Origin: Labrenzia sp. DG1229
GTDB lineage: Bacteria > Pseudomonadota > Alphaproteobacteria > Rhizobiales > Stappiaceae
Reading direction: 5' to 3'
DNA: 34,790 bases
NCBI RefSeq assembly: GCF_000521215.1
Contig: NZ_KI928940.1
Span: 61,865-96,654, forward strand
Shown here: one piece after another, positions 9,443-18,809 of the stretch
Layout: each line of letters begins with the position of its first letter
Numbering within the stretch: the first letter of the stretch is position 1
Program-made: the position numbers and the translations under genes
Notes under the pieces: generated by a model
The model's input: the letters and a program-made list of their open reading frames with translations, nothing else
Databases searched by the model: none
What the model was told of the DNA's origin: nothing

Positions 9443-9638
9443 TTGTTTGTCCCGATCTCTGAACTGATTGCTTAGAAAATGGCTCAATGACAGTATTTTT
9501 CAACAGGACGAAACCACGCAGGGCAGCGTGAATTTGTATAACACGAACAGGCAATCACTCTCGTATGCGCAAGATCAAACCTTTTTGGCAAATCTCCGAT
9601 ATAGTGGATTGCCGGAAAGACAAGAAGCAAACTGAAAT

Positions 9639-10565
9639 ATGAATATCACGACGGCCACGACAACTACCGGTTCGCACGACCAGCAACGAAAGAGACCAGC
9701 GGGGGCAGGAAGCTGGCCTTTTGTGCTTTTGCTTGTCGCAGCGCTGAGTGTCAGTGGCTGGGCCTATCTGGTTGCAATGATTGCCGACATGGTTCCGGCA
9801 ATGGACATGGCCGAGGCCGGCCCCGGCATGAAAATATTCAATCAGTTCAATCTGTTCAAGGGTCTGTCCGCGGAGGCAAGGGCAGCACTTGCAGTTCTCT
9901 GCCTGCCGGCGGGTGCAACCTTCGGTATGCCGACCCAGGTCATGACCGTGTTCGACCTGGCGAAGGTTTTCCTGATGTGGGCGATGATGTCGATGGCGAT
10001 GATGCTGCCAACGGCAATTCCGATGTTAAAGGCCTACACCGGCTGGATTGAAAGCCGGGAATGTCTGGATCAACGAGCATTCCGGCCCGTATTTGGCTCC
10101 ACATTTGGATATCTGTCCGTCTGGTTCGGTTACGCTGTCCTCGCGACCATGGCCCAATGGCTGCTTTCCATGACGGGTGGCCTGAACGACATGATGGCAC
10201 CGGCCAGCCTGGCCTTGACCACGTCTGTCCTTTTCGCAGCAGGACTTTATCAGTTCACACCTGCCAAAAGGTCGTGCCTGCAACGCTGCTGGTATCCCCG
10301 CTGGATATTTTCGGCAGACAAAGGCAAGTCCACCGTCCTGTCCGGATACCGAGAAGGGCTCGTTCAGGGCTGGGCATGCCTCGGATGTTGCTGGGCTGTA
10401 ATGACCGTCATGTTTGCCGTCGGCCTGATGAATATTGTCTGGATAGCGCTTCTGGGAGGAGTCATGGCGCTGGAAAAGGCGGTCCCGAGCAGGGTCTTTC
10501 CAGCTGTAATCGGTGCATTTCTACTCGTTTGGGCCGGTTTTCTGACAGTTGCCATTTATTTCTGA
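9639..10565 (+). CDS. DUF2182 integral membrane protein
   Basis: 308 residues, start ATG 9639. After a polar Thr-rich N-terminal tail, several membrane segments follow (about residues 26-50, 108-130, 158-180, 190-205, 250-270, 285-307). Diagnostic family motifs are MWAMMSMAMMLPTAIPM, the YQFTPAKRSCLQRC stretch with paired cysteines, and the GWACLGCCWAVM helix. The repeated Met and Cys residues led to the description 'predicted metal-binding membrane protein' for DUF2182. In other genomes the family often sits near DUF1326 genes, but none is adjacent here. The function is unknown; any metal link is inference. Confidence 0.86.
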   Translation: MNITTATTTTGSHDQQRKRPAGAGSWPFVLLLVAALSVSGWAYLVAMIADMVPAMDMAEAGPGMKIFNQFNLFKGLSAEARAALAVLCLPAGATFGMPTQVMTVFDLAKVFLMWAMMSMAMMLPTAIPMLKAYTGWIESRECLDQRAFRPVFGSTFGYLSVWFGYAVLATMAQWLLSMTGGLNDMMAPASLALTTSVLFAAGLYQFTPAKRSCLQRCWYPRWIFSADKGKSTVLSGYREGLVQGWACLGCCWAVMTVMFAVGLMNIVWIALLGGVMALEKAVPSRVFPAVIGAFLLVWAGFLTVAIYF

Positions 10566-10744
10566 GCTCGAAATTTGTTTATCGCAGAATTGCCACTGGG
10601 GCTGTTTTTTCGGTTCACACTGTCATACGATTGCAATATTACTCCCCGGACGCGGTAGAGCGATGCTTGCCGGATAATGGCAAATCTGCCTTAACCGGAC
10701 CTGATTACGATCTGCGCCGCGTTCATTTAGTGTGAGGATACCCC

Positions 10745-11461
10745 GTGACGGACATCACCCCGGGCAAATCGGCGCCCGAACCCGCTCTATTTCTAATTCA
10801 TGTCCTGACGGCTTCCGGTGCTCCCATCGCTTTGGTTGCCCTTTTGGCAGGCGCGCAGGGAAATTGGGCTGAAATGTTCGCCTGGCTCGGCCTTGCATTT
10901 TTTGTCGATGGAATTGACGGCCCGCTTGCACGCCGTTTCAATATCGCCGAGCGCTTGCCGCGCTGGTCCGGTGCATCCCTTGATTTTGTAATCGACTATG
11001 CGACCTATGTTTTCCTGCCCGCATTTGCATTGTCATGGAGCCTGATGCTGTCTCAACCGTGGAACTGGATCTGCGGCGGCCTCGTTGTCTTCACCGGCGC
11101 GCTATATTTCGCCGACAACGGCATGAAGACACCCGATGGCTCGTTCAAGGGCTTTCCTGCCGGCTGGAACATGGTTGTCTTCGGCCTGATGGTCCTGTCT
11201 CCATCCGAAGCGTTTACAATTGCAATCGTCCTGCTTTGTTGCGCGCTTACATTTGCACCCATCCGTTTTGTTCATCCTGTTCGCGTTCGCCGCTGGCGGG
11301 TCGTGACCTTGCCTGTCACCTTGCTCTGGATGGTGCTGGCAGCGCTGGCGATCGTGGACAACATGTCGCTCAACGGCATCACTTCATTGCTGTTCACCGT
11401 GTCGAGTTTCTACCTGTTTTCCATCTCAGCCATCCAGCAACTCATCGACAGGGTCGATTGA
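10745..11461 (+). CDS. pcs: Phosphatidylcholine synthase (CDP-diacylglycerol:choline)
   Basis: 238 residues from a GTG start at 10745, with GAGG seven bases upstream. The CDP-alcohol phosphotransferase motif is at about residues 56-86: DGIDGPLARR followed after the Pcs-type longer spacer by SGASLDFVIDY, giving the DG-x2-AR...G-x3-D-x3-D residues. Other Pcs features are the HVLTASGAP opening, TYVFLPAFAL, DNGMKTPDGSFKGFPA and WNMVVFGLMV. About eight membrane segments are expected. The enzyme makes phosphatidylcholine in one step from CDP-diacylglycerol and choline at the inner membrane. The pathway is typical of Rhizobiales and other host- or eukaryote-associated Alphaproteobacteria. Confidence 0.93.
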   Translation: MTDITPGKSAPEPALFLIHVLTASGAPIALVALLAGAQGNWAEMFAWLGLAFFVDGIDGPLARRFNIAERLPRWSGASLDFVIDYATYVFLPAFALSWSLMLSQPWNWICGGLVVFTGALYFADNGMKTPDGSFKGFPAGWNMVVFGLMVLSPSEAFTIAIVLLCCALTFAPIRFVHPVRVRRWRVVTLPVTLLWMVLAALAIVDNMSLNGITSLLFTVSSFYLFSISAIQQLIDRVD

Positions 11462-11553
11462 AATCCATATTGACCTTTTCGGCATGCCTCGAACTCATTA
11501 ATGTTCCGGTCAGGCACATTAGATTTTGAGGCGTAAGCCTTTTGGAGGTTCGA

Positions 11554-12531
11554 ATGGTTCAGGCAATCCGCGTCCACGAAACCGGCGGTCCCGATGTCAT
11601 GCGTTGGGAACAAGTCGACCTCGGCGAACCGGGCCCCGCTGAAGTCCGCATCCGTCATACCGCGATTGGCCTGAATTTCATCGACACGTATTTTCGCTCG
11701 GGACTTTATCCGGCTCCTGCCGGTTTGCCATTTTCACCCGGAAATGAAGGGGCGGGCGTCGTACAGTCGGTCGGCGATGGCGTCACGAATCTCAATCCGG
11801 GAGATCGCGTTGCTTACGTCGGTCCTCTTGGCGCATATGCGCAGGAAAGAATTGTCCCTGCTGACAATCTTGTCGTGATCCCGGACGGCATTGACGACAA
11901 GACAGCCGCAGGAATGATGCTGAAAGGGATGACTGCTCAATACCTGCTGCGGCAGACATTTGCGGTCGGACCTGACACAACACTGCTGTTTCATGCAGCT
12001 GCAGGTGGTGTCGGACTGATCGCGGGCCAATGGGCTGCCCACCTTGGCGCTACAGTTATCGGCACAGCTGGTTCTGACGAAAAAATCGCGCTGGCAAAGG
12101 CGCATGGCTACCAGCACATGATCAATTACCGCACGGAAAACTTCGTTGAGCGCGTCAAGGAGATCACCGGGGGGAAGGGCTGCGACGTTGTCTATGATTC
12201 TGTCGGCCAAGACACCTATCCGGGTTCACTGGATTGTATCAGGCCGCTGGGAACGTGGGTCAGCTTCGGCCAGTCATCGGGACCCATTGCGGATTTCAAT
12301 CTTGGTCTCCTGGCGCAGAAAGGATCTTTGTTCGCAACAAGGCCGACCCTCTTTACCTACATTGCGACCCGAGACGCACTGGAGGCAACGGCAGGCGAAC
12401 TTTTCGACGTCGTCCAGAGGGGAATTGTCAAGATCGAGCTAAATCAGGAATATCGTCTGGCCAATGCCATCCAGGCTCACGAAGATCTCGAAGGCAGGAA
12501 AACTACCGGCACAACTGTCTTGATTCCCTAA
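11554..12531 (+). CDS. NADPH:quinone oxidoreductase (zinc-free MDR family)
   Basis: 325 residues. Start chosen at ATG 11554 because GGAGG lies at 11544-11548, giving ideal spacing, and MVQAIRVHETGGPDVM is the family start. The GroES-like domain covers about residues 1-120 (IGLNFIDTYFRSGLYP, PGNEGAGVVQSVGDGV). The Rossmann nucleotide domain has HAAAGGVGLIAGQWAAHLGA near residue 148, and VYDSVGQDTYPGSLDCIRPLG follows. No structural-zinc cysteine cluster is present, as in quinone reductase (QorA/zeta-crystallin-like) members. It reduces quinones or enones with NADPH in the cytoplasm. The 37-base gap to the LysR gene on the same strand could indicate cotranscription. Confidence 0.92.
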   Translation: MVQAIRVHETGGPDVMRWEQVDLGEPGPAEVRIRHTAIGLNFIDTYFRSGLYPAPAGLPFSPGNEGAGVVQSVGDGVTNLNPGDRVAYVGPLGAYAQERIVPADNLVVIPDGIDDKTAAGMMLKGMTAQYLLRQTFAVGPDTTLLFHAAAGGVGLIAGQWAAHLGATVIGTAGSDEKIALAKAHGYQHMINYRTENFVERVKEITGGKGCDVVYDSVGQDTYPGSLDCIRPLGTWVSFGQSSGPIADFNLGLLAQKGSLFATRPTLFTYIATRDALEATAGELFDVVQRGIVKIELNQEYRLANAIQAHEDLEGRKTTGTTVLIP

Positions 12532-12568
12532 GAATCGGCGTCTTGATCCACTAAAAATTGGAATATCG

Positions 12569-13528
12569 ATGCTTTCCGGACGGGCCCAGGAACTTTCGCG
12601 AAATCTCTACAGTCCCGCCATGCGGTACTTTCTGGCCGCGGCGGAAGCAGGCTCGATCCGCGCTGCGTCACGAGAACTCAATGTCGCGTCTTCTGCCGTC
12701 AACCGGCAGATCCTCTGGCTGGAACAGGCCCTTGGCCTCCAGCTCTTCGACCGTGTCGGACGCCGCATCAGGCTGTCACAAGCCGGAGAACTGTTGCTCG
12801 CACATGTCCGCAGGACGTTCTCCGATTTTGAAGGCACTGTCGCGGAACTCGATGCACTCAAGGGATTGCGCCGGGGAACCGTCTCGATCGCCTCCGTCGA
12901 GAGCGTTTCAGAAAAACTGCTACCGGCCGTGATAAGCAGTTTCCGCAAGAGCTTTCCGGGGATCCATGTCAATGTTTCCGTTTCTTCTTCCCAGGAGGCG
13001 GCTCGAAAGGTCGAGACTGCCGAAGCCGATGTCGGGTTCACATTCGACCCGCCGGAGAACTCCGCATTGACCGTTGCCTTTCAACAGGAGCTCGTCATCG
13101 GTGCGTTGATGAGGCCGGATCATCCGCTGGCGAATGCCAAAAACCTGGATCTTGAGGAGTGCCTGAACTTTCCCGTGGCACTTCCCGCAGAGGGCCTGTC
13201 GCTGCGCACACGCCTCGATCTGGTCCGCAATCGTATAACGGGTGTTTCCAGAACCTACGTGGAAGCCAATTCGTTGCGCCTGATGCGTGCACTCGCAAGA
13301 GAAGACGGTGTCATTGGTTTCCAGACAATGATTGGATGTGAGGACGACCTTTCTTCCGGTGCCCTGGTATTCAAACCACTCACCGACGCGCCGCTTCAAG
13401 CAGACCGTTTATGTGTGATAACCTCGTCGTTGCGCGCACTCGCCCTTGCTCCAGGGATGTTTTTCGATCACTCAGTGCTCGCCTTAAAGGACCACAACTC
13501 TTCCAATGATGCCAAAAAGGCATCATAA
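12569..13528 (+). CDS. LysR family transcriptional regulator, probable regulator of the purine operon
   Basis: 319 residues, ATG 12569. The winged helix-turn-helix spans about residues 16-76 (MRYFLAAAEAGSIRAASREL, SSAVNRQILWLEQALG, LFDRVGRRIRLSQAGELLL). The effector-binding domain follows, with GTVSIASVESVSEKLLPAVI and GIHVNVSVSSSQE. The gene lies directly upstream of uraH-xdhABC in the same orientation, unlike the common divergent LysR arrangement, so autoregulation and read-through are both possible. A ligand such as xanthine, urate or another purine is inferred only from the neighbours. Its last codons contain an 8-bp inverted repeat. Confidence 0.9.
   Translation: MLSGRAQELSRNLYSPAMRYFLAAAEAGSIRAASRELNVASSAVNRQILWLEQALGLQLFDRVGRRIRLSQAGELLLAHVRRTFSDFEGTVAELDALKGLRRGTVSIASVESVSEKLLPAVISSFRKSFPGIHVNVSVSSSQEAARKVETAEADVGFTFDPPENSALTVAFQQELVIGALMRPDHPLANAKNLDLEECLNFPVALPAEGLSLRTRLDLVRNRITGVSRTYVEANSLRLMRALAREDGVIGFQTMIGCEDDLSSGALVFKPLTDAPLQADRLCVITSSLRALALAPGMFFDHSVLALKDHNSSNDAKKAS
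13506..13526. repeat. Perfect 8-bp inverted repeat across the LysR gene end
   Basis: ATGATGCC, AAAAA, GGCATCAT: a 21-base hairpin covering the last codons of the LysR gene just before its TAA. No T-tract follows, so it is at best a weak terminator or attenuator between the regulator and uraH, or an operator-like palindrome. It may be coincidental coding sequence. Confidence 0.4.
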
Positions 13529-13619
13529 AGGTCTCAAATGAGCGCTTTGTCTGCGCAGATTTTTAAGGCACATTTTTTTGACGGTTTTGCGGCACTTTGC
13601 CGCTCGAGGGAGGAAGCTG

Positions 13620-13970
13620 ATGGGGCGTTTGACGACCCACGTACTTGACACCGCATTGGGCAAGCCCGCGAGCGGGTTAAGGATCGAACTATGGTCGCAG
13701 GCTGAAAACCCTGCTCTCATTTCGTCACATGTCACAAACACGGACGGTCGCGTCGACGGTCCGATCCTTGAAGGTAAGGCTTTCAAGACCGGTGAATACG
13801 AACTGCGTTTCCATGCAGGTGACTATCTGAAGACCACAGGCCAATCTCTGCCCGCCCCGTTGTTTCTGGATATAATTCCAATACGCTTCGGTATTGCTGA
13901 ACCGGACGGCCACTATCATGTGCCACTGCTTGTGTCGCCTTTCGGCTATTCGACCTACCGTGGGAGCTGA
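13620..13970 (+). CDS. uraH: 5-hydroxyisourate hydrolase (transthyretin-like)
   Basis: 116 residues. ATG 13620 is preceded by GGGAGGAA; a longer upstream frame was rejected because MGRLTTHVLDT is the canonical start. HIUase signatures are complete: LTTHVLDTALGKPA with active-site His7, TNTDGRVDGP with Arg44, HYHVPLLVSPFGYSTYRGS with the catalytic histidine, and the diagnostic C-terminal tetrapeptide YRGS. The enzyme hydrolyses 5-hydroxyisourate, the uricase product, to OHCU. Its stop abuts the xdhA start at 13971, so it is the first enzyme gene of the purine operon. Uricase and OHCU decarboxylase genes are not in the window. Confidence 0.96.
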   Translation: MGRLTTHVLDTALGKPASGLRIELWSQAENPALISSHVTNTDGRVDGPILEGKAFKTGEYELRFHAGDYLKTTGQSLPAPLFLDIIPIRFGIAEPDGHYHVPLLVSPFGYSTYRGS

Positions 13971-15455
13971 ATGATGCGCGATACCATCCGCTTTCTGAAA
14001 GCCGGTGAAATCATCGAACTTCAGAATGTAGGGCCAACCGAGACGTTGCTTGATTATCTGCGGCTCACCAGACGCGAGACTGGAACGAAGGAGGGGTGCG
14101 GCGAAGGAGACTGTGGCGCGTGTACTGTTGCCATTGGTCGAATGATCAACGGCAAGCTCGTCTATCAACCAGTCAACAGCTGCATTCTGCTTCTTGGCAT
14201 GATTGACGGTGCTGAACTCGTGACCGTTGAAGATCTTGCCCAGGACGACCGACTGCATCCTGTTCAGACCGCAATGGTCGAACTTCATGGCTCGCAATGT
14301 GGTTTTTGCACACCAGGCTTCATCATGACGCTGTTTACGCTCTATCATGCCACAGACGTGGAGAAATCCCGAAAGACGGTGACGGAATGGCTTGCTGGCA
14401 ATCTCTGTCGCTGTACCGGGTACCGTCCGATCGTGGATGCCGCGCTTGAGGCGTGTTTTCGGGCAACCGACGATGCTTTTTCGTGGCGCGCGAATGAAAC
14501 GAAGGAGAGATTGCAGTTCCTAGCGGACAGTCGCGATATTTTCATCGGTGATGACACTGGCTTCTTTTCTGCGCCTTCAACGCTTGATGGTCTGGCGGCT
14601 CTTTATGGCCAGCACCAGGACGCGACGCTCATTGCCGGGGGGACAGACGTAGGTCTTTGGATTACCAAGCATCTGCGTGAACTGCCGAAAATGATCTGGC
14701 TTGGCCGGATTGAAGGCCTCGACCGCGTGGAAGAAAGCGCGTCTGGTGTTCTGATTGGTGCGACTGCGACCTATGCTGCGACAGAAAATGCCGTTACCCA
14801 GATTTCACCTGATCTTGGTGAACTCTGGAAACGCATTGGCTCCAAACAGGTTCGTGCTTCGGGCACGGTCGGTGGAAACATTGCCAACGGCTCACCAATC
14901 GGAGATACGCCACCGGCACTGATTGCACTGGGAGCAACGCTTGAATTGCAATCCTCGGAAGGCTCACGGGCTTTGCCGCTGGAAGAGTTTTATCTGGAAT
15001 ACGGTAGACAGGACAGGAAACCAGGAGAATTTGTCACTGGTCTGTTCGTTCCTCGTCTTTCAAGCAACCAGGCGTTCCGCTGTTACAAGATATCCAAGCG
15101 ATTTGACCAGGATATCTCCTCTGTCATGGGTGCGTTCCGGTTCACGATCGAGGACGGCGTCATTGTTGCGTCGCGCATTGCCTATGGCGGCATGGCCGGA
15201 ACACCGATGCGCGCTGCCGGTGCGGAAAAATCCCTGGCGGGAGCGACCCTGGACAATCCCTCAAGCTGGGGGGCGGCCATGCAGGCGCTATTGTCAGATT
15301 TTGATCCGCTGACAGATATGCGCGCCAGTTCCGACTACAGGATGGAAACAGCGCGAGCCCTGCTTGCAAAATCGCTCATGGAAATCAGCGGGACCGCACC
15401 GGAAGATATCCGTGTCCTGGCAAGGCGGGAGGCCGACAATGACCGCGCCGCTTGA
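13971..15455 (+). CDS. xdhA: Xanthine dehydrogenase small subunit (2Fe-2S / FAD)
   Basis: 494 residues. The N-terminal plant-ferredoxin-type [2Fe-2S] domain has Cys43, Cys48, Cys51 (EGCGEGDCGACTV) and Cys71. The second all-helical [2Fe-2S] domain has Cys110, Cys113 (QCGFCTPGF) and Cys146, Cys148 (CRCTGYRP). The FAD domain follows, with LIAGGTDVGLWITK near residue 222 and ASGTVGGNIANGSPIGD near 300. It passes electrons from the molybdenum centre in XdhB to NAD+ through FAD during oxidation of hypoxanthine and xanthine to urate. The gene starts immediately after the uraH stop and overlaps xdhB by 17 bases. Confidence 0.96.
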   Translation: MMRDTIRFLKAGEIIELQNVGPTETLLDYLRLTRRETGTKEGCGEGDCGACTVAIGRMINGKLVYQPVNSCILLLGMIDGAELVTVEDLAQDDRLHPVQTAMVELHGSQCGFCTPGFIMTLFTLYHATDVEKSRKTVTEWLAGNLCRCTGYRPIVDAALEACFRATDDAFSWRANETKERLQFLADSRDIFIGDDTGFFSAPSTLDGLAALYGQHQDATLIAGGTDVGLWITKHLRELPKMIWLGRIEGLDRVEESASGVLIGATATYAATENAVTQISPDLGELWKRIGSKQVRASGTVGGNIANGSPIGDTPPALIALGATLELQSSEGSRALPLEEFYLEYGRQDRKPGEFVTGLFVPRLSSNQAFRCYKISKRFDQDISSVMGAFRFTIEDGVIVASRIAYGGMAGTPMRAAGAEKSLAGATLDNPSSWGAAMQALLSDFDPLTDMRASSDYRMETARALLAKSLMEISGTAPEDIRVLARREADNDRAA

Positions 15456-17778
15456 CAGGGAACAGGTGACCCCGCCGCTAAAACACATTCGCAAGCCTCT
15501 GCCGCATGACAGTGCCATCAAGCATGTGTCGGGTACCGCGACCTATATCGATGATATCGTCGAACCGGTTGGCACGCTTCATGTCGTGCCGGGATGGGCC
15601 AGACACGCGGTCAGGGGCAGGCTCCTGTCGGTTGAATTGAACGAGGTTCGGGCAACACCGGGCGTCGTTGCTGTGCTCACGTCGGGTGATGTCCCAGGCA
15701 CCAACGATTGTTCTTCCGCATTTGGCGACGACCCGGTCCTTGCCGAGGAGGAAATCCTCTTTTTTGGACAGGTCGTTTTTGCCGTCGTTGCCGAAACTCG
15801 GGAGATTGCACGCAAGGCCGCCCTCAAGGCGAAAATCGAAGTCGCTCCGATAACGCCTATCCTCACACCGGAAGACGCTGACCACGCCGACACCACTGTG
15901 CTGCCTGACTATCAATTCCGACGGGGTTCGCCGGAAACAGGGTTGCAGGCATCTGAAAATGTTCTGTCGGGGTCCATGTTTATCGGCGGCCAGGAGCATT
16001 TCTATCTCGAGGGTCAAGTTGCCATGGCAATCCCTCAGGAAGATGGTGGGATGTTTGTCCATTCCTCCACCCAGCATCCGACGGAAATCCAGCATACGGT
16101 GGCAAAGGTACTTGGCGTACCGGATGCAGCCATCACGGCCGAGATCCGCCGAATGGGTGGCGGTTTTGGCGGCAAGGAGTCTCAGGCAAACCAATGGGCT
16201 GCCCTCGCGGCATTGGCAGCACGGAAAACCGGCCGAACCTGCAAGATGCGCCTTGACCGGGATGATGACATGATCATGACCGGCAAGCGTCATGATTTCA
16301 AAGTCAACTGGCAGGTCGGTCATGATGCTTCCGGCAGGATCCGCGCCACGGATTTGGAATTTTTGGCCCGATGTGGTTACTCCGCGGATCTGTCGCTCGG
16401 TGTAAACGACCGCACCATGTTCCATGCCGATTCCAGCTACTTCTATCCCGACACGTTGATCAGGTCCCGCAGATTGCGGACAGACACCTGTTCCAACACA
16501 GCTTTCCGCGGTTTTGGAGGCCCCCAGGGAATGCTGGCCGCTGAGCGAATGATCGATGCGATCGCCATTCACCTCGGCAAGGATCCTCTGGAAATCCGGA
16601 AACTGAATTTCTATGACGGCGATCGCAACGTGACACCCTATGGCATGCCTGTCGAAGAATACGAAGTCATGCATGACCTCATGTCCGGACTGGAAGTCGG
16701 AAGCGACTATTGGGTTCGCCGGGAAGAGGTAACCGCATTCAACGCTGCCAGCGCGGTTCTGAAAAAAGGCATCGCGCTGACACCGGTCAAGTTCGGCATT
16801 TCGTTCACGCTGAAGCATCTGAACCAGGCCGGCGCACTCGTGCACCTTTATACCGATGGCTCGATCCATCTGAACCATGGCGGCACGGAGATGGGGCAGG
16901 GGCTCTACCAGAAAGTCGCTCAGGTGGTCGCCGAGGAATTCGGTGTGACGATGGACAAAGTCATCATCACCGCAACCAATACATCAAAAGTCCCCAATAC
17001 CGGACCTACGGCCGCATCTTCGGGAACCGATCTCAACGCAATGGCGGCAAAGATTGCAGCACAGGAAATCAAGACACGCCTCGTTACCTTCTTGTGCGAA
17101 CAACATCAGTGCGGTGAGGAAGCGATTCATTTCGGCGACAACAAGGTCCTGATTGGTGACAAGAGCTTTTCACTCTCCGAGATAGCGAAACAGGCCCATG
17201 TAGGCCGCATCCAGATGTCACATGCCGGTTTCTACGCAACACCGGGTATTACCTGGGACAGGGACAGTGTTTCCGGACGCCCGTTCTACTACTTTGCATT
17301 CGGTGGTGCCTGCGCAGAAGTAACGATCGACACCATGACCGGTGAAATGACGGTCGACCGCATCGACATACTCCATGACGTCGGACATTCGCTTAATCCC
17401 GCCATTGATATCGGTCAGATCGAGGGAGGTTTCGTCCAGGGCATGGGCTGGCTGACGACCGAGGAACTCGTCTGGGACGAAGAAGGCCGGCTTCGAACCC
17501 ATGCACCGTCGACGTACAAGATACCAACGGCATCAGACCTTCCGGCCGATTTCAACGTTCAACTCTACGAAAGCGCAGGCAATCCCGAGGATACGGTCTA
17601 CCGGTCGAAGGCCGTGGGAGAACCGCCGGTCATGCTGGCAAACTCTGTTTTCTGCGCTATCACTGATGCAGTCGCCAGCCTGATCCCGGGAGAAGTTCCG
17701 AACCTGAATGCGCCCGCGACACCCGAAGCGATCATGAAGGCAGTGCAGGACATGCGCCGCAGAAAGGTTCCCTCATGA
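15439..17778 (+). CDS. xdhB: Xanthine dehydrogenase large subunit (molybdopterin-binding)
   Basis: 779 residues from ATG 15439, with GGGAGG upstream inside the end of xdhA. The start MTAPLDREQ precedes the family's KPLPHDSAIKHVSGTATYIDDI. Molybdenum-hydroxylase motifs are GGQEHFYLEGQ, MGGGFGGKES, NTAFRGFGGPQG (including the substrate-positioning Arg region), GGTEMGQGLYQKV, and KAVGEPPVMLANSVF, whose glutamate is the catalytic base. It holds Mo-cofactor and performs hydroxylation of hypoxanthine/xanthine. Length and motifs match proteobacterial XdhB. It is cotranscribed with xdhA and overlaps xdhC by the sequence ATGA. Confidence 0.96.
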   Translation: MTAPLDREQVTPPLKHIRKPLPHDSAIKHVSGTATYIDDIVEPVGTLHVVPGWARHAVRGRLLSVELNEVRATPGVVAVLTSGDVPGTNDCSSAFGDDPVLAEEEILFFGQVVFAVVAETREIARKAALKAKIEVAPITPILTPEDADHADTTVLPDYQFRRGSPETGLQASENVLSGSMFIGGQEHFYLEGQVAMAIPQEDGGMFVHSSTQHPTEIQHTVAKVLGVPDAAITAEIRRMGGGFGGKESQANQWAALAALAARKTGRTCKMRLDRDDDMIMTGKRHDFKVNWQVGHDASGRIRATDLEFLARCGYSADLSLGVNDRTMFHADSSYFYPDTLIRSRRLRTDTCSNTAFRGFGGPQGMLAAERMIDAIAIHLGKDPLEIRKLNFYDGDRNVTPYGMPVEEYEVMHDLMSGLEVGSDYWVRREEVTAFNAASAVLKKGIALTPVKFGISFTLKHLNQAGALVHLYTDGSIHLNHGGTEMGQGLYQKVAQVVAEEFGVTMDKVIITATNTSKVPNTGPTAASSGTDLNAMAAKIAAQEIKTRLVTFLCEQHQCGEEAIHFGDNKVLIGDKSFSLSEIAKQAHVGRIQMSHAGFYATPGITWDRDSVSGRPFYYFAFGGACAEVTIDTMTGEMTVDRIDILHDVGHSLNPAIDIGQIEGGFVQGMGWLTTEELVWDEEGRLRTHAPSTYKIPTASDLPADFNVQLYESAGNPEDTVYRSKAVGEPPVMLANSVFCAITDAVASLIPGEVPNLNAPATPEAIMKAVQDMRRRKVPS

Positions 17779-18785
17779 GGGTTTGGGGGCACATCGTCGA
17801 CTGTTTGAAAAATGGCGGTTCCTGTGCCCTCGTCACTGTTGCGCGTGTTGAGGGTTCGACGCCCCGCGAAGAAGGAACAAGGATGGTGGTGCGGCCGGAC
17901 ACTTCGTTTTACGGCACCATCGGAGGTGGCACTCTCGAATTCGAGGCGATCCGCAAGGCGGCAGTTGCCGCTCGTGAAGCAAAGCCCGCCTTCTTGCACC
18001 AGTCGGTTTCACTGGGGCCCGATCTTGGGCAATGCTGCGGCGGACGAGCAAAGCTGACAATCGAAGTCCTGACATCCGAAACGCTGACATTAGCCGAGTC
18101 CCTTGCCGCGCAGGAGGAAACGGGAATTGCATTCGGCACGATCGCGAATATACAGGACGGTCGTCTTGGTCAGCGGCGTGTGCTGGAAAAACCGCCTGAA
18201 AGCGCGATGGTGTTTGATGATCTCTCTGAATCCGGTACTTCCGTGGTCGTGGAAAGATTCGGTGAAACGAGGCGTCCGCTTTTTCTTTTCGGAGCAGGTC
18301 ATGTCGGCAAGGCTTTGGTACTTGCCATGGCGCCACTCCCGTTTTCAATAACCTGGATCGACAGTCGTGCCGCGCAATTTCCAGGACGGGTACCCGCCAA
18401 CGTGAGCAAGGTGTGTGTTGAGAATCCGTCCACCCTTGTCGACAAGGCGTCCGAAAATACCTTCATCCTCACCATGACCCACTCACATGCGCTTGACGAG
18501 GATATCATGGCACGCGCCTTGCTTCAGCAAAGGTTCGCGTATTGCGGTGTCATCGGTTCGAAAACGAAAAGAGCGCGATTTCAGCGACGGTTGAAAGCCA
18601 GGGGTCTGGACGAAGCGCTTGTGTCGAAAATGGTCTGCCCGGTTGGGAAAACGGCAATAAAGTCAAAGCATCCAGCGGCTATCGCAGCCGGAATTGTTGT
18701 CGATCTTTTGGAACGGGACGAAATGTTGCATTACCAGGCCTCTATCGGTCCGGGACTTGCACAAAAAATAACACTTGGTCAATAA
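17775..18785 (+). CDS. xdhC: XdhC, molybdenum cofactor sulfuration/insertion chaperone
   Basis: 336 residues. The start ATG overlaps the xdhB stop (ATGA at 17775-17778), indicating translational coupling. N-terminal XdhC/CoxI domain: VARVEGSTPREEGTRMVV, the GTIGGGTLEFEA loop and LGQCCGGRAKLTIE with the Cys pair implicated in Moco binding. C-terminal Rossmann-like domain: LFLFGAGHVGKALVLAMA, THSHALDED and YCGVIGSKTKRARF. XdhC binds Mo-cofactor, promotes its sulfuration and inserts it into XdhB. It is required for an active enzyme but is not part of the final complex. Confidence 0.95.
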   Translation: MRVWGHIVDCLKNGGSCALVTVARVEGSTPREEGTRMVVRPDTSFYGTIGGGTLEFEAIRKAAVAAREAKPAFLHQSVSLGPDLGQCCGGRAKLTIEVLTSETLTLAESLAAQEETGIAFGTIANIQDGRLGQRRVLEKPPESAMVFDDLSESGTSVVVERFGETRRPLFLFGAGHVGKALVLAMAPLPFSITWIDSRAAQFPGRVPANVSKVCVENPSTLVDKASENTFILTMTHSHALDEDIMARALLQQRFAYCGVIGSKTKRARFQRRLKARGLDEALVSKMVCPVGKTAIKSKHPAAIAAGIVVDLLERDEMLHYQASIGPGLAQKITLGQ

Positions 18786-18809
18786 GGCGGCATTCGCTTG
18801 GGGGATAGC

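Noticed and set aside
11521..11540. Small AGGC-GTAA-GCCT hairpin before the quinone oxidoreductase as a terminator
   Set aside because: A four-base-pair stem is too weak, and it overlaps the region just upstream of the ribosome site.
15478..16878. 466-codon minus-strand frame inside xdhB
   Set aside because: xdhB on the plus strand has all catalytic motifs; the opposite frame has no domain and reflects codon bias.
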